Shown here piece by piece: positions 43,399 through 58,558 of a stretch of 64,000 nt of DNA (position 1 is its first letter; every line of letters begins with the position of its first letter). This DNA comes from Rhodococcus qingshengii (GTDB lineage Bacteria > Actinomycetota > Actinomycetes > Mycobacteriales > Mycobacteriaceae): contig NZ_JAJNCL010000006.1 of the NCBI RefSeq assembly GCF_021025955.1, positions 1-64,000 on the forward strand, written 5' to 3'. The notes below the pieces were generated by a model, which worked only from the letters and a program-made list of their open reading frames with translations, did not search any database and was not told where the DNA came from. The position numbers were made by a program, and so were the translations under genes.

Positions 43399-46071
43399 GT
43401 GCAAACCCACGAGATCCGCAGGCGATTCCTCGACCACTTCGTCAAGGCCGGCCACACCGAGGTGCCCAGCGCCTCGCTGATTCTCGACGACCCGAACCTT
43501 CTGTTCGTCAACGCGGGCATGGTTCCATTCGTGCCGTTCTTCCTCGGGCAGCAGACGCCGTCCTACTCGCGCGCGACGTCCGTGCAGAAGTGCGTCCGCA
43601 CCTTGGACATCGAAGAAGTCGGCATCACCACCCGCCACAACACCTTCTTCCAGATGGCGGGCAACTTCTCCTTCGGTGACTACTTCAAGAAGGAAGCCAT
43701 CTCCCACGCCTGGCAGTTGCTGACAGGTTCGGTCGAAGACGGCGGATACGGCATCGATCCCACCCGGCTGTGGGCCACCGTCTACCTTGACGACGACGAA
43801 GCATTTGCGATCTGGCGCGACGAGGTCGGTCTGCCCGAAGAGCGCATCCAGCGCCGCGGCATGAAGGACAACTACTGGTCCATGGGCATCCCAGGACCCT
43901 GTGGCCCCTGCTCGGAGATCTTCTACGATCGCGGCTCCGAGTACGGCGTAGAAGGCGGCCCGGAAGCCGACGAGGACCGCTACATCGAGATCTGGAATCT
44001 CGTGTTCATGCAGAACGAGCGCGGCGAGGGCACCAACAAGGGTGACTACCCGATCCTCGGACCGTTGCCGAAGAAGAACATTGACACCGGCATGGGCGTC
44101 GAGCGCGTTGCGTTCCTCCTCCAGGGCGTCGAAAACGTCTACGAGACAGACCTTCTCCGCCCCGTCATCGACAAGGCCGCCGAACTGACCGGCAGCGTGT
44201 ACGGGACCGATCACACTTCTGACGTCCGTTTCCGCGTCATCGCCGACCACGCACGCACCGCCGCGATGTTGATCGCCGACGGTGTGAACCCCGGCAACTA
44301 CGGCCGCGGCTACGTCCTGCGCCGGTTGCTGCGTCGTATCGTGCGCTCAGCCAAACTGCTCGGCAGCGAGCAGCCCACCATGCGCGAGTTCATGATCGTC
44401 GTCCGCGACACGATGGCGCCGTCGTACCCGGTTCTGGAAACCGACTTCACGCGCATCGAGAATGTTGCCGTCGGCGAGGAGACCGCGTTCCTCAAGACGC
44501 TGGCTTCGGGTTCGGCACTCTTCGAGAATGCTGCCGAGTCGGTCAAGTCGTCCGGAAAGTCGGTCATCGCCGGCGATCAGGCGTTTGCACTGCACGACAC
44601 CTACGGCTTCCCGATCGACCTCACGCTCGAAATGGCGTCCGAGGCCGGGCTCACCGTGGACGAAGACGGCTTCCGCACGCTCATGGCCGAGCAGCGCAAG
44701 CGCGCCAAGGACGACGCTCAAGCGCGTAAGCACGCGCATGCGGACCTGACGGTCTACAAGGAACTGCTCGATCGAGGCGCCACCGAGTTCACCGGTTTCG
44801 ACGAACTCGTCTCCGAGGCTCACGTCCTCGCGCTGATCGTCGACGGCGTCCGCGTGCCGGTGGCGAAAGTCGGCCAGGACGTCGAGGTCATCCTCGACCG
44901 AAGTCCGCTCTACGCAGAGTCCGGTGGACAGATCGCCGACATCGGTTCGCTCACCGCTCCGGGCCTCGAAGCCAAGGTCAACGACGTGCAGAAGATCGCC
45001 AAGAAGGTCTGGACGCACAAGGTGACGGTCAAGAAGGGCGAGATCACCGAGGGTGACGTCGTCCTCGCGCACGTCGACGCCGAGTGGCGCAAGGGCGCAA
45101 CCCAGGGGCACTCCGGTACCCACATGGTGCACGCTGCGCTGCGTCAGGTGCTCGGCCCCAACGCGGTGCAGGCCGGCTCGCTCAACAAGCCGGGTTACCT
45201 CCGTTTCGACTTCTCCTGGCAGGGCGCGCTGTCCGAGTCCCAGAAGCAGGACATCGAAGCCCTCACCAACGAAGCCGTGGCGTCGAACTACGCGGTCAAC
45301 ACCTTTGTCACGGACCTCGACAAGGCCAAGTCGATGGGTGCGATGGCACTCTTCGGCGAGAACTACGGCGACGAGGTTCGTGTCGTCGAAATCGGCGGCC
45401 CGTTCTCGATGGAACTGTGCGGCGGTACTCACGTCGGAAGCTCCGCTCAGATCGGTCAGGTCACGCTGCTCGGTGAGCAGTCCGTCGGCTCCGGAATCCG
45501 ACGCGTCGAGGCGTACGTCGGTTTGGATTCCTACCGCTACCTCGCCAAGGAGCGCGCGCTCCTGGCCGGACTGTCCTCCTCACTGAAGGTTCCTTCGGAA
45601 GAGGTGCCTGCTCGCGTCGAGGCGCTCGTCGAGCGACTCAAGGTGGCCGAGAAGGAACTCGAGCAGACCAAGGCCAAGGCTGTGCTGGCGTCGGCAGGCG
45701 AGTACGTCGCCAAGGCCAAGCGCATCGGCAGCGTCCTCGTCATCGCCGAACCCGCTCCTGCCGGAGTCGGTGGAAACGATCTGCGCAGCCTCGTCACGGA
45801 CATCAAGGGTCGCCTCGGCTCCGAACCTGCCGTCGTAGCTCTCCTCGGTGACGTCGACGGCAAGGTTCCGTTTGTGGTCGCCTCGAGCAAGGCAGCGCAG
45901 GGTCTCGGTGTGAAGGCAGGCGAACTGGTCGCGTCGTTCGGACCCAAGATCGGCGGCCGCGGCGGCGGAAAGCCCGACATGGCCCAGGGCTCGGGTTCGG
46001 ACTCCGCAGGAATCCCGGCGGCGCTCGATGCGATCCGGGACAGAGTCGGAGAGCTGGCGGGCGGCAGCTGA
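43399..46071 (+). CDS. alaS: Alanyl-tRNA synthetase
   Basis: The 890-residue protein starts at GTG 43399. The class II core starts with [24 protein letters not shown]. The aminoacylation domain has [21 protein letters not shown]. The editing domain follows, with the metal motif [11 protein letters not shown] and a second CGGTHV. The C-terminal C-Ala domain ends with [14 protein letters not shown]. It attaches alanine to tRNA-Ala and edits mischarged Ser and Gly. Full length. It begins the tight cluster alaS-ruvX-mltG-aroE. Confidence 0.98.
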   Translation: MQTHEIRRRFLDHFVKAGHTEVPSASLILDDPNLLFVNAGMVPFVPFFLGQQTPSYSRATSVQKCVRTLDIEEVGITTRHNTFFQMAGNFSFGDYFKKEAISHAWQLLTGSVEDGGYGIDPTRLWATVYLDDDEAFAIWRDEVGLPEERIQRRGMKDNYWSMGIPGPCGPCSEIFYDRGSEYGVEGGPEADEDRYIEIWNLVFMQNERGEGTNKGDYPILGPLPKKNIDTGMGVERVAFLLQGVENVYETDLLRPVIDKAAELTGSVYGTDHTSDVRFRVIADHARTAAMLIADGVNPGNYGRGYVLRRLLRRIVRSAKLLGSEQPTMREFMIVVRDTMAPSYPVLETDFTRIENVAVGEETAFLKTLASGSALFENAAESVKSSGKSVIAGDQAFALHDTYGFPIDLTLEMASEAGLTVDEDGFRTLMAEQRKRAKDDAQARKHAHADLTVYKELLDRGATEFTGFDELVSEAHVLALIVDGVRVPVAKVGQDVEVILDRSPLYAESGGQIADIGSLTAPGLEAKVNDVQKIAKKVWTHKVTVKKGEITEGDVVLAHVDAEWRKGATQGHSGTHMVHAALRQVLGPNAVQAGSLNKPGYLRFDFSWQGALSESQKQDIEALTNEAVASNYAVNTFVTDLDKAKSMGAMALFGENYGDEVRVVEIGGPFSMELCGGTHVGSSAQIGQVTLLGEQSVGSGIRRVEAYVGLDSYRYLAKERALLAGLSSSLKVPSEEVPARVEALVERLKVAEKELEQTKAKAVLASAGEYVAKAKRIGSVLVIAEPAPAGVGGNDLRSLVTDIKGRLGSEPAVVALLGDVDGKVPFVVASSKAAQGLGVKAGELVASFGPKIGGRGGGKPDMAQGSGSDSAGIPAALDAIRDRVGELAGGS

Positions 46072-46073
46072 CG

Positions 46074-46607
46074 GTGGTGGCTACGCAGCAGGGTCCCGAT
46101 CGCCCCGGCATCGACGACCCTGGTCGCGGGCGGCGCATCGCCATCGACGTCGGCAGTGTTCGCATCGGCGTCGCGTCCAGCGACCCCGACGGCATCCTCG
46201 CTACACCGGTGGAAACGGTTCCACGCTCGAAGGAGCGTGGGCCCGACGCGCCGGATATCCGGCGCATTATCGACATCGTGTCCGAATACGAGGCCGTTGA
46301 GGTTATCGTCGGACTGCCACAGACGCTGCGCGGTGAGCAAGGTAAAGCCGCCGGTATCGCGACTGCATTCGCCAAACGACTGCAGCGGGCCGTCGAACCG
46401 ATCCCGGTGAGACTGTCCGACGAACGACTGACGACTGTCACGGCTGCGCGCAATCTCCGCGAAAGCGGAGTCAAGGCACGCGGGCAGCGGCCGATGATCG
46501 ATCAGGCTGCGGCGGTGGAAATCCTGCAAGGCTGGCTGGACGAGCGGAGTAGAGCTGTGAAACCAGGGGAGTCGTCGAAGGACGCTGCACTGGAGGGCGA
46601 TCTGTGA
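46074..46607 (+). CDS. ruvX: RuvX/YqgF-type putative pre-16S rRNA nuclease
   Basis: The 177-residue protein starts at GTG 46074, 2 bp after alaS. The RNase H-like fold has [19 protein letters not shown] with the first catalytic Asp, [32 protein letters not shown], and the terminal acidic site in [14 protein letters not shown]. The family finishes 16S rRNA 5' maturation and was once proposed as a Holliday junction resolvase. It overlaps mltG by GTGA. Confidence 0.95.
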   Translation: MVATQQGPDRPGIDDPGRGRRIAIDVGSVRIGVASSDPDGILATPVETVPRSKERGPDAPDIRRIIDIVSEYEAVEVIVGLPQTLRGEQGKAAGIATAFAKRLQRAVEPIPVRLSDERLTTVTAARNLRESGVKARGQRPMIDQAAAVEILQGWLDERSRAVKPGESSKDAALEGDL

Positions 46608-47914
46608 ACGCGCGGTGGGATGAGGGCGGCGGAAGCCGGCCCACCAGTTCGTTCGACTTCGACAACGACGAGACCATGGTCATGCGTGCGCTGCCGCAGA
46701 ACATCGATCCGCCGCACATGTCGCGAGCCGAGGCACGCAAGCAACGCGAAGCGCGCAACAAGCGCGCCAAGCGAGGCAAGAAGGTCGGTGTTCTCGCCCT
46801 ACTGGTGTTGGTGATCGCAGTCCTCGGTGTCGGTGCATACGGCGCTCTCTGGTACATGGATCGCAACAAGGCCGCGGAGGACTTCGCCGGCCCAGGAGGC
46901 GCACCCGTGGTCATCCAGATCAACAGTGGAGAAACCGCATCGGAAATCGGTGCGACGCTCGAGGCGAAAAACGTCGTCGCGAGTTCCGCTGCTTTCTACA
47001 ACGCGGCGATCGCCAATCCGTCGGAGATCCAGAAGGTGCAACCCGGCTTCTACCAGGTGCCGGTGCAGAGTAGCGCCGCGAGCGCACTCGACGCCTTGGT
47101 TGCCCCGGACTCCCGCGTAGGCAGTGTTGTCATCGCCGAGGGACGTCAGCTGCACGACAGTTCGGACGCGCAGACGGGCTCGCTCAAGAAGGGTATCTAC
47201 AACCTCATTTCCGAGGCGAGTTGTGTAGGCCCGGTTTCCGCTCAGAAATGTGTATCGACAGATGAATTGAACACTGCGGGAGCATCTTCCGATCTGGCTT
47301 CGCTCGGCGTCCCGGACTGGGCCATGTCTTCGGTCAAGAGCGTTCCGGACAAAGACCGTCAGCTGGAAGGTTTGATCGCGGCCAGCAGTTGGGATTTCGA
47401 CCCGACTGCGACGCCCACCGAGATCTTGCGTGCGTTGGTCGAGGGCAGTGCCGCCAAGTACGAGGCCACCGGGATTCTGACAGCCGGAAGCGGCGTCGGT
47501 ATGTCGCCGTACCAGTTGTTGGTGGCAGCGTCGTTGGTCGAGCGTGAGGCATTGCCCGGCGACATGGCCAAGGTCGCGCGAGTGATCGTCAACCGACTCG
47601 CGGTCGATCAGCCGTTGCAGTTCGACTCCACGGTCAACTACTCACTCGACACCACCGAGGTCGCCACCACGGATGCCGACCGTGAGCGCGTCACTCCCTG
47701 GAACACGTACGCGATGCCCGGCCTGCCCGCGACACCCATTGCTTCGCCGAGCATCGACGCTCTCAAGGCCGTGGAATCCCCGGCAGACGGTGACTGGTTG
47801 TACTTCGTCACGATCAACAAGGAAGGCCAGACACTCTTCACCAAGAGTTACGAAGAGCATCTCGCCAACATCGAACTGGCACAGCAAAGTGGGATTCTCG
47901 ACAGTGGACGGTAG
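46604..47914 (+). CDS. mltG: Endolytic murein transglycosylase MltG
   Basis: The 436-residue protein starts at GTG 46604. A cytoplasmic N-tail of about 65 residues is followed by one transmembrane helix ([23 protein letters not shown]) and the extracytoplasmic YceG domain. The LysM-like part has [20 protein letters not shown]. The catalytic Glu is in [13 protein letters not shown], followed by [21 protein letters not shown]. The enzyme cuts nascent glycan strands and sets chain length. It overlaps aroE by 11 bp. Confidence 0.95.
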   Translation: MNARWDEGGGSRPTSSFDFDNDETMVMRALPQNIDPPHMSRAEARKQREARNKRAKRGKKVGVLALLVLVIAVLGVGAYGALWYMDRNKAAEDFAGPGGAPVVIQINSGETASEIGATLEAKNVVASSAAFYNAAIANPSEIQKVQPGFYQVPVQSSAASALDALVAPDSRVGSVVIAEGRQLHDSSDAQTGSLKKGIYNLISEASCVGPVSAQKCVSTDELNTAGASSDLASLGVPDWAMSSVKSVPDKDRQLEGLIAASSWDFDPTATPTEILRALVEGSAAKYEATGILTAGSGVGMSPYQLLVAASLVEREALPGDMAKVARVIVNRLAVDQPLQFDSTVNYSLDTTEVATTDADRERVTPWNTYAMPGLPATPIASPSIDALKAVESPADGDWLYFVTINKEGQTLFTKSYEEHLANIELAQQSGILDSGR

Positions 47915-48743
47915 TACCGCGGCAACACTCGAGACGCCACGCAAAGCAGCTGTTCTCGGAAGTCCGATCGCTCATTCGAAATCGCCGTTGCTGCATCTTG
48001 CGGCGTACGAGGCTTTGGGTCTTCGCGATTGGACCTACGAGCGGATCGAGTGCACCGGCGAGCAGTTGCCTGCCCTCGTGGACTCACTCGGCCCCGAATG
48101 GGTCGGCCTCTCCGTGACGATGCCCGGCAAGATCGCAGCACTCGAGTACGCCACCGAACGCACACCGCGGGCGGTGACCATCGGCTCGGCCAACACCTTG
48201 GTTCGCATCGACGGCGGTTGGCGTGCCGACTGCACGGACGTCGACGGAGTCAGTGGTGCGTTGATCGCCGGCGGTGTCGGCGATCTCAGCGGGACTTCGG
48301 CGGTAGTTGTCGGCGCGGGAGGCACCGCGCGGCCGGCGCTGGTCGCGTTGGCCGACATGGGAGTTCGGTCAGTCACCGTGGTCGCACGTGATCCGGGACG
48401 CGCGTCCGGTGCCATCGAATGCGGTGGTGCTGTCGGGTTGGACATTGATCTGGTTGCGTTCGACGACGCACGGCTCAGTGGAATCTGCGCCGAATCCTCG
48501 GTCTTGGTCAGCACCGTTCCCGCAGATGCGGCAACGCCCTTTGCCCAGCAATTGGGGAAGGCGCGATTTGTCCTTGACGCGATCTACAACCCCTGGCCGA
48601 CGCCACTCGCTTCGGCTGTCGAGGCGGCTGGTGGCACGGTGATCGGTGGCCTCGAGATGTTGCTCAATCAGGCCTTCGGACAGGTAGAGCAGTTCACGGG
48701 CAAGCCCGCTCCGCGAGAGGCGATGGCAGCCGCTATCGCCTAG
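47904..48743 (+). CDS. aroE: Shikimate dehydrogenase
   Basis: The 279-residue protein starts at GTG 47904, inside the last codons of mltG. The substrate domain has AVLGSPIAHSKSPLLH and GLSVTMPGKIAALE with the catalytic Lys. The NADPH domain has VVVGAGGTARPALVAL, and the end is GGLEMLLNQAFGQVEQFTG. It reduces 3-dehydroshikimate to shikimate with NADPH. It is the only aro gene of this region outside the aroC-K-B-Q cluster 1.7 kb downstream. Confidence 0.95.
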   Translation: MDGSTAATLETPRKAAVLGSPIAHSKSPLLHLAAYEALGLRDWTYERIECTGEQLPALVDSLGPEWVGLSVTMPGKIAALEYATERTPRAVTIGSANTLVRIDGGWRADCTDVDGVSGALIAGGVGDLSGTSAVVVGAGGTARPALVALADMGVRSVTVVARDPGRASGAIECGGAVGLDIDLVAFDDARLSGICAESSVLVSTVPADAATPFAQQLGKARFVLDAIYNPWPTPLASAVEAAGGTVIGGLEMLLNQAFGQVEQFTGKPAPREAMAAAIA

Positions 48744-48823
48744 CTTTGCTCACAGTGTTGAGGTAGTCCACAAGGCGATTCGTAGTCTGCCGCTGGTGAA
48801 CGCCGGACTCCAAGCTCGAAACC

Positions 48824-49462
48824 ATGTGGACTTTGGTGGTCTTGGCAGGCGCTGGGGTAATCGCTGGGTTCGGTGCTCGGGCGATCGTCGACAGTTGGTT
48901 GCGGCGACACGGTTGTCGACCAGCCGTGACTCGCTGTTGTGCGCCGCAGTGCGCTGTCGCAATAGGCTGGGTTGTCGTCGGCGCACTGACTACCACGGTG
49001 GCGCAACTGATCTCAGGTCTCGCCGTGGTGTGGTGGTGTGTCGCAATCTCGATTGTCGACCTGGCTGTGCGCCGGCTGCCCAACAGCTTCACGCTGCCGG
49101 GCTACGCAGTCGTGATGGTCTACGCGACGATGTCGGGAACGGTGTGGGTGGCCGCGGTGGGATCGGTACTGCTCGCCGGAATCCACCTCCTGGCGCACGT
49201 GATGTCGCCTGGTTCCATGGGTATCGGCGATGTGAAGCTCTCTCTTCCTCTGGGTGCTCTGACCGGATTGGTGGACGCTGACGCCTGGCTGTGGTCGTTG
49301 GTGTCTGCGTCGGTGCTCACCGCAACCCTGGGTATCGTGATCGAACTGCGAAAGCTGGAACGGCGACAGTCGGGATCGGTAGCCCACAATTCGCCCATTG
49401 CGCACGGACCCTCGATGTGCCTGGCAGCATGCGGTTCGATTGCGTTTGCCTGGTGGACGTGA
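48824..49462 (+). CDS. A24-family prepilin peptidase (short form)
   Basis: The 212-residue protein starts at ATG 48824. It is an integral membrane protein with about six helices. The two catalytic aspartates are in SIVDLAVRRLPN and MGIGDVKLSLPLG (GxGDxK), as in type IV prepilin and TadV-like peptidases. It lacks the N-terminal methyltransferase domain of PilD. No pilus genes are nearby. The same gene follows aroE in mycobacteria (Rv2551c). The 49463-49687 gap holds nothing else recognised. Confidence 0.85.
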   Translation: MWTLVVLAGAGVIAGFGARAIVDSWLRRHGCRPAVTRCCAPQCAVAIGWVVVGALTTTVAQLISGLAVVWWCVAISIVDLAVRRLPNSFTLPGYAVVMVYATMSGTVWVAAVGSVLLAGIHLLAHVMSPGSMGIGDVKLSLPLGALTGLVDADAWLWSLVSASVLTATLGIVIELRKLERRQSGSVAHNSPIAHGPSMCLAACGSIAFAWWT

Positions 49463-49687
49463 CGAGCGCAACATCCGCGGAAAACCTGGTGTTATTGACC
49501 ATTCAACGACGGACCGTGTTCTGCAGGAAAGACGTAACCGTCGGTTTCATACAGGCGGGTATCGCAGGCGCGCAGTCCCAGTAGGCGGCGCGTCGGACTT
49601 GCCGAATGTCCACACCCTGACGTTGACTGAGGCTTCGGAAACGGGACAAAACGAATCTCGTTTCGCACTCGATTATCGGGGGAACCT

Positions 49688-50386
49688 ATGCGCACAAGGC
49701 TTTTCGTCGCCGCGGCAGCCTGTTTGGCGGCTGTGGCTGCAGGGGCAGGCGTCGCCGGCGCCGCGCCTGCACCATCGTCGGTGGCACTGGGCGGGGGCTC
49801 AGGAATCCTGCTGCCGGACGTGGATCACTCCGATCCGGAGCAAGTTGCTGCCTGCACACTGACCGCGGTCGGCTATGACAACGCCGGTTCGCTCGTGGCA
49901 CTCACCGCCGGACACTGCGGAGTTGTCGGGGACCGGGTGTTCGCCGAATACCTACCCGAAGCCGGCCCCATCGGCCGATTCTCCTACTCGAGTCCGGTCT
50001 CGGACATTGCGGTGATCGATCTCGACGACTCCAAGGTAGCCCCGCTGCGTACCGTCGGCGGCACGACGATCAACGGTATCGGCGCTCCGCCGGCACCGGG
50101 CACGATCGTATGCAAGGAAGGCCGCTCGACCGGCAACACGTGCGGTATCACCTGGGGTTACGACTCCGTCTACGGTGAGATCGTCGAGCACACCTGCTCG
50201 ATCCCCGGTGACTCCGGTGGACCACTCGTCGTCGGCGATCGCCTGGTGGGCTTGATCAGCAACGGCTTCCCGCCCTACTGCTTCGAGCCGCTTCCACCGC
50301 CGTTCCACGCTCCCGACAACTCGGCGGACATCAACATCGGTTTGGCTGACATCAACGCCAACGGTGGAGGATTCCGCCTTCTCTAG
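49688..50386 (+). CDS. Secreted S1-family (trypsin-like) serine protease
   Basis: The 232-residue protein starts at ATG 49688. A signal peptide ends near GAGVAGA/AP. The triad is visible: His in LTAGHCG, Asp in VSDIAVIDL, Ser in CSIPGDSGGPLV. Cysteine pairs (ACTL/GHC, CKEG/NTCG, HTCS/YCF) suggest three disulfides. It resembles the streptogrisin/alpha-lytic type but lacks a long propeptide. A hairpin at 50409-50433 follows. It stands alone between conserved blocks. Confidence 0.88.
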   Translation: MRTRLFVAAAACLAAVAAGAGVAGAAPAPSSVALGGGSGILLPDVDHSDPEQVAACTLTAVGYDNAGSLVALTAGHCGVVGDRVFAEYLPEAGPIGRFSYSSPVSDIAVIDLDDSKVAPLRTVGGTTINGIGAPPAPGTIVCKEGRSTGNTCGITWGYDSVYGEIVEHTCSIPGDSGGPLVVGDRLVGLISNGFPPYCFEPLPPPFHAPDNSADINIGLADINANGGGFRLL

Positions 50387-50408
50387 ACCCGCAAGTACTG
50401 CTGAGATT

Positions 50409-50433
50409 GCCCACACGCATCGTGCGTGTGGGC
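50409..50433 (+). terminator. Hairpin terminator after the serine protease gene
   Basis: GCCCACACGCA and TGCGTGTGGGC form an 11-bp perfect stem with loop TCG, 22 bp after the stop. There is no T tract. Confidence 0.7.
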
Positions 50434-50497
50434 CATCTGTGTTCACCGGGAGGGCCACTGTGACAACTGAGGTCCGCGACGTGGAAAGATGGTCGGC

Positions 50498-51685
50498 GTG
50501 CTGCGTTGGATAACTGCCGGAGAATCCCATGGTCCCGCCCTCGTCGCGATGCTCGAGGGCATGGTCGCGGGGGTCGAAGTGACCTCTGAGGCCATCTCGT
50601 CCGAACTTGCCCGTCGTCGACTCGGTTACGGCCGTGGCGCGCGGATGAAGTTCGAGGCCGACAAGGTCACGATCATCGGCGGTGTCCGCCACGGATTTAC
50701 GCTCGGTGGCCCCGTGGCGATCGAAATCGGCAACACCGAGTGGCCCAAGTGGGAAACCATCATGTCCGCCGACCCGGTCGACCCGGACCTGCTTGCCGAT
50801 CAGGCTCGCAATGCCCCGCTGACGCGCCCGCGTCCCGGACATGCCGATTACAGCGGCATGCTCAAGTACGGCTTCAACGACGCGCGTCCCGTCCTCGAGC
50901 GCGCCAGCGCTCGCGAGACCGCAGCCCGTGTAGCCGCCGGAACCGTCGCGCGGTCGTTCCTGCGTCAAGTATTCGGTGCCGAGGTCGTTTCACACGTCAT
51001 TTCCATCGGTGCTTCCGAGCCTTACGTCGGCCCCGTGCCGGAGGGCAAAGACCTGGACGCGATCGACGCGAGCCCGGTCCGCGCATTCGACAAGGCTGCA
51101 GAAGAGTCGATGATCGCCGAAATCGAATCGGCCAAGAAGGACGGCGACACCCTCGGTGGCGTCGTCGAGGTCGTCATCCACGGCCTGCCGGTCGGACTCG
51201 GCACTTTCGTCAGTGGCGCCGAGCGTCTCGATTCACGACTTGCCGCTGCTCTCATGGGAATTCAGGCCATCAAGGGTGTCGAGGTCGGTGACGGCTTCGA
51301 GACCGCGCGCCGTCGTGGCAGCGAGGCTCACGACGAAATCCGTCCGGGACCGGACGGCATCGTGCGCTCCACGAACCGCGCAGGCGGAATCGAAGGTGGC
51401 ATGACCAATGGTGAGGCTCTACGAGTTCGCGCTGCGATGAAGCCGATCTCGACGGTTCCGCGCGCTCTGGCGACGGTCGACATGGAGAGCGGCGAGGAAG
51501 CGGTTGCCATCCACCAGCGCAGCGACGTGTGCGCGGTTCCGGCCGCCGGCGTCGTCGCCGAGTCGATGGTTGCGCTTGTCGTGGCTCAGGCTGCACTCGA
51601 AAAGTTCGGTGGTGATTCCATTGCTGAAACCACTGCCAACTACCGTCGTTACGCCGAGGGCATCGCAGCCCGACCGCCTCGATAG
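50498..51685 (+). CDS. aroC: Chorismate synthase
   Basis: The 395-residue protein starts at GTG 50498, which gives the usual start [19 protein letters not shown] 50489 is three codons upstream. Family motifs are [47 protein letters not shown], and [16 protein letters not shown]. It converts EPSP to chorismate using reduced FMN. It is first of the aroC-aroK-aroB-aroQ cluster, 13 bp before aroK. Confidence 0.97.
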   Translation: MLRWITAGESHGPALVAMLEGMVAGVEVTSEAISSELARRRLGYGRGARMKFEADKVTIIGGVRHGFTLGGPVAIEIGNTEWPKWETIMSADPVDPDLLADQARNAPLTRPRPGHADYSGMLKYGFNDARPVLERASARETAARVAAGTVARSFLRQVFGAEVVSHVISIGASEPYVGPVPEGKDLDAIDASPVRAFDKAAEESMIAEIESAKKDGDTLGGVVEVVIHGLPVGLGTFVSGAERLDSRLAAALMGIQAIKGVEVGDGFETARRRGSEAHDEIRPGPDGIVRSTNRAGGIEGGMTNGEALRVRAAMKPISTVPRALATVDMESGEEAVAIHQRSDVCAVPAAGVVAESMVALVVAQAALEKFGGDSIAETTANYRRYAEGIAARPPR

Positions 51686-51698
51686 GGCTCACGTATCG

Positions 51699-53768
<2,070 letters not shown>

Positions 53769-53800
53769 ACGAAGCGAAGTCGAAAGTACAGCCACACGAA

Positions 53801-53833
53801 TGCGGCCCCGAGGAAAATTTCCTCGGGGCCGCA
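53801..53833. terminator. Bidirectional terminator
   Basis: TGCGGCCCCGAGG and CCTCGGGGCCGCA make a 13-bp perfect stem, extended by AAA/TTT at the tip, then ATTTGGTT. It lies between aroQ and the convergent membrane protein gene. Confidence 0.88.
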
Positions 53834-53855
53834 TTTGGTTGTGTAGAGGGTGGCG

Positions 53856-54464
53856 TTACTGCTCGCGCTTGCCCAGATCGATCGCTGGGAAGACCGCGGT
53901 ATCGGCGTCGGATTCCTCGACGGACATGGCGGCTCCGCTGTATGCGTGCTGCTCGGTGGGGGAGTCGTAGCCCTCGCTGACAGGCACTGGTTCGCGATGA
54001 CGCTCGTGGGTCGGGGTCTGCGGAGCTGTTCCGTTCTTGCGCTGTTCACGGCTGACGAAGAAGCGTCCGACGGTGATGGCGACCATGGCGGGGACGAAGA
54101 TGAGAAGGATCGTGAACGCCGCACCAGAGGTCACCTCGAAGAACAAGCCCTGCTGGGTCAGTTCGAGGGAGGGGACCAGGCTGAGTGCCCAGCTGGCAGC
54201 GCCGGCGACGAATCCGCCGACCAGTGCAGCCTTGAGCCACAGCATGGTCAGATCGGCGCCGTCTTCGGGTTCGGGGAAGTCTCGGCGGTCACGAATGCCG
54301 TCGATACCACCCCAGATCGCGGCGAAGACGATGACGATCAACAGGGACAGCCAGCGCAGGGTGGACCCCTGAAGTGGCCACTGTGCGATTGCTGCACCGA
54401 GCAACGCACGAAACACAACATGTATCAGGGCCATGCCGAGGCCACGTACCAACCACGCATTCAT
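53856..54464 (-). CDS. B-4DMT family membrane protein
   Basis: The 202-residue protein starts at ATG 54464. Four hydrophobic helices are seen: ALIHVVFRALLGAAIA, LRWLSLLIVIVFAAIWGGID, ALVGGFVAGAASWALSL, and FTILLIFVPAMVAITVGRFF. A hydrophilic C-tail rich in Glu/Pro/Ser follows. The order and the MNAWLVRGL start match the actinobacterial B-4DMT group, named as a transporter without proven substrate. Its location next to aroQ and divergent from pepQ matches mycobacteria. Confidence 0.8.
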   Translation of the reverse strand: MNAWLVRGLGMALIHVVFRALLGAAIAQWPLQGSTLRWLSLLIVIVFAAIWGGIDGIRDRRDFPEPEDGADLTMLWLKAALVGGFVAGAASWALSLVPSLELTQQGLFFEVTSGAAFTILLIFVPAMVAITVGRFFVSREQRKNGTAPQTPTHERHREPVPVSEGYDSPTEQHAYSGAAMSVEESDADTAVFPAIDLGKREQ

Positions 54465-54575
54465 GGGTACAGCCTAACTAGAACCCATTACACCTTGTGG
54501 CCTAACCCACACTTATTGCTGTAACCGTGAGTTTCGAGTTGATCGGCAGGTCTGCGCGGGCGGTAGGTTCGAGGG

Positions 54576-55670
54576 ATGCCGGTCGACTTCAGAACACGCC
54601 GTGAATCCCTCAGACGCCTCCTCGCGGAGCGCGAACTCGACGCGATTCTCGTCACAGATCTCCTCAACATCAGATACCTCACCGGATTCACCGGTTCGAA
54701 TGCGGCGCTCGTCGTCAGTGCGTCCGATTCAGCGTCCGACGAACGCGCGACGGTGATCTGCACCGACGGTCGTTACGTGACTCAGGTGGCGGAGCAGGTG
54801 CCGGACCTTCGTGCCGATATCGCCCGTTCGAGTGCTGCGCACTTGATCGAGACGTCCACGGTGCCCGTTCTCGCGTTCGAATCACATGTAGCGACATTCG
54901 CCGAACATCGGGCATGGACCGAGGCAGCGCCGAAGATCAGGTTCGAACCGGTGAGCGGCCTTGTGGAACAGTTGCGCATGGTCAAGGACGCGCACGAGGT
55001 GGAGTTGTTGCGCGCCGCGTGCACCGCAGCCGATGGCGCGTTGGCACAGTTGATCGCTCGCGGTGGCTTGCGACCTGGCCGAACGGAACGAGAGGTCGGC
55101 CGCGAGCTGGAAAACCTGATGCTCGACAACGGCGCAGACGGTATTTCCTTCGAGACGATCGTGGCGGCCGGTGCCAACTCGGCAATTCCCCATCACCGGC
55201 CGACCGGCGCGATTCTTACGTCGGGCGACTTCGTCAAACTCGACTTCGGAGCTCAGGTCGGCGGGTATCACTCGGACATGACCCGGACCTACGTGCTCGA
55301 GTCCGTTTCCGATTGGCAACGGGAGATTTACGAGCTCGTCGCGCGTTCGCAAGCTGCCGGTTGCGACGCCCTCGCTCCGGGCGTCGAATGTGCGGCAGTC
55401 GACGCCGCCGCCCGTGCGGTGATCGACGATGCAGGCTATGGCGAGTTGTTCCTGCACGGCCTCGGCCACGGTGTCGGCCTCGAAATCCACGAAGCACCGG
55501 GAATCGGCAAGCTCGGCACCGGTACACTTCTTTCCGGCGCGGCGGTGACCGTCGAGCCGGGCGTGTACTTCTCCGGGCGCGGAGGTGTACGGATCGAGGA
55601 CACGCTCGTTGTTCGTGAGCAGGGGCCAGAGCTGCTCACACTGACCGCAAAAGACCTTACCGTCGTCTGA
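54576..55670 (+). CDS. pepQ: Xaa-Pro dipeptidase/aminopeptidase P-type metallopeptidase
   Basis: The 364-residue protein starts at ATG 54576. The N-terminal creatinase-like domain ([29 protein letters not shown]) is followed by the pita-bread M24 domain. Metal ligands are seen in [20 protein letters not shown] (two Asp), [16 protein letters not shown] (His), VEPGVYF (Glu) and GVRIEDT (Glu). It removes N-terminal residues before proline or cleaves Xaa-Pro dipeptides. It lies just upstream of efp, a conserved neighbour, on the same strand. Confidence 0.92.
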   Translation: MPVDFRTRRESLRRLLAERELDAILVTDLLNIRYLTGFTGSNAALVVSASDSASDERATVICTDGRYVTQVAEQVPDLRADIARSSAAHLIETSTVPVLAFESHVATFAEHRAWTEAAPKIRFEPVSGLVEQLRMVKDAHEVELLRAACTAADGALAQLIARGGLRPGRTEREVGRELENLMLDNGADGISFETIVAAGANSAIPHHRPTGAILTSGDFVKLDFGAQVGGYHSDMTRTYVLESVSDWQREIYELVARSQAAGCDALAPGVECAAVDAAARAVIDDAGYGELFLHGLGHGVGLEIHEAPGIGKLGTGTLLSGAAVTVEPGVYFSGRGGVRIEDTLVVREQGPELLTLTAKDLTVV

Positions 55671-55704
55671 GACGGTTTCCCGACCCCTAGGAGACGCGAA
55701 GCAA

Positions 55705-56268
55705 GTGGCTTCCACCAGTGATTTCAAGAATGGTCTGGTTCTGCAGATCGAAGGCCAGCTGTGGACGATCATCGAGTTCCAGCATGTCAAGCCCGGCAAG
55801 GGCCCTGCCTTCGTGCGCACCAAGCTCAAGAACGTGCTCTCGGGCAAGGTAGTGGACAAGACGTTCAACGCCGGTGTGAAGGTCGAGACCGCCACGGTCG
55901 ACCGTCGTGACATGACCTACCTGTACCACGACGGCAGCGACTACATCTTCATGGACGGCGACACCTACGACCAGGTGTCGATCAGCGAAGCCACCGTCGG
56001 CGACCAGTCGCGTTTCCTGCTCGAGAACATGGCCGTCCAGGTCGCGACCCACGAAGACGTTCCCCTCTTCGTCGAGCTTCCGGTCACGGTCGAGCTCGTC
56101 GTCAAGCACACCGATCCGGGCCTGCAGGGCGACCGCTCCACCGGCGGCACCAAGCCTGCCACCCTCGAGACCGGTGCCGAGATCAACGTGCCGCTCTTCA
56201 TCAACACCGGTGACAAGCTCAAGGTCGATTCCCGTGACGGCAACTACCTCGGGCGTGTGAATTCCTGA
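55705..56268 (+). CDS. efp: Elongation factor P
   Basis: The 187-residue protein starts at GTG 55705, with AGGAGA upstream. Domain I has the loop [17 protein letters not shown] whose central Lys (after PG) sits at the modified position near the peptidyl transferase centre. Domains II and III end with [20 protein letters not shown]. It relieves ribosome stalling at polyproline. It abuts nusB without a gap. Confidence 0.97.
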   Translation: MASTSDFKNGLVLQIEGQLWTIIEFQHVKPGKGPAFVRTKLKNVLSGKVVDKTFNAGVKVETATVDRRDMTYLYHDGSDYIFMDGDTYDQVSISEATVGDQSRFLLENMAVQVATHEDVPLFVELPVTVELVVKHTDPGLQGDRSTGGTKPATLETGAEINVPLFINTGDKLKVDSRDGNYLGRVNS

Positions 56269-56766
56269 GTGTCCGGCACACATAAGAAACTCGGTGCACG
56301 CCACAAGGCGCGCAAGCGTGCCGTCGACTTCCTCTTCGAAGCCGAAGCACGTGACCTCGATCCGGTCGCACTCGCATCGGAGCGTTCCGACCTGGCCGTC
56401 AAGGACGACGCGGTAGCGCCCGTCGCGGCCTACACCGTCACGTTGGTCTCCGGAGTTGCGGAGAACCTGGATCGCATCGATCAGGTCATCTCCTCGCATC
56501 TGCAGGATTGGACGCTCGAGCGTCTGCCCGCCGTGGACCGCGCGATTCTGCGTATCGCCGTGTGGGAGCTCTTCCACGCGACGGACGTTCCGCCGGTTGT
56601 CGCCGTGGACGAGGCTGTCGAACTCGCGAAGCAGCTTTCGACGGACGACTCTCCGGGATTCGTCAACGGAATCCTCGGGCAGGTTGTTCTCGTTGCGCCG
56701 CAGGTCCGATCGGCTGCAGCTGCGACATCTCAGCGCGCGCAGGAATCGGATTCGGGTACCGAGTAG
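56269..56766 (+). CDS. nusB: Transcription antitermination factor NusB
   Basis: The 165-residue protein starts at GTG 56269, directly after the efp stop. The helical fold has [20 protein letters not shown] (Arg-rich RNA-binding helix), [37 protein letters not shown], and [10 protein letters not shown]. With NusE it binds boxA RNA of rRNA operons. A 20-residue Ala/Ser-rich tail is added. 183 bp separate it from pyrR. Confidence 0.96.
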   Translation: MSGTHKKLGARHKARKRAVDFLFEAEARDLDPVALASERSDLAVKDDAVAPVAAYTVTLVSGVAENLDRIDQVISSHLQDWTLERLPAVDRAILRIAVWELFHATDVPPVVAVDEAVELAKQLSTDDSPGFVNGILGQVVLVAPQVRSAAAATSQRAQESDSGTE

Positions 56767-56910
56767 CAAGTTTTGTTCCACCACCCGCCGTGCGAGTCGC
56801 ACAGATGTCACTGCGCGAGTTGTGTGCCTGCACACAACCGGTCAGAGTCACTGCTCGCGCGGCGGGATCAGGTCTGTCGGCTGATAGGGTGGGGACCGTC
56901 AGACATCCTT

Positions 56911-58532
<1,622 letters not shown>

Positions 58533-58558
58533 CGAGAAACGAGAACGGAGAATCACCC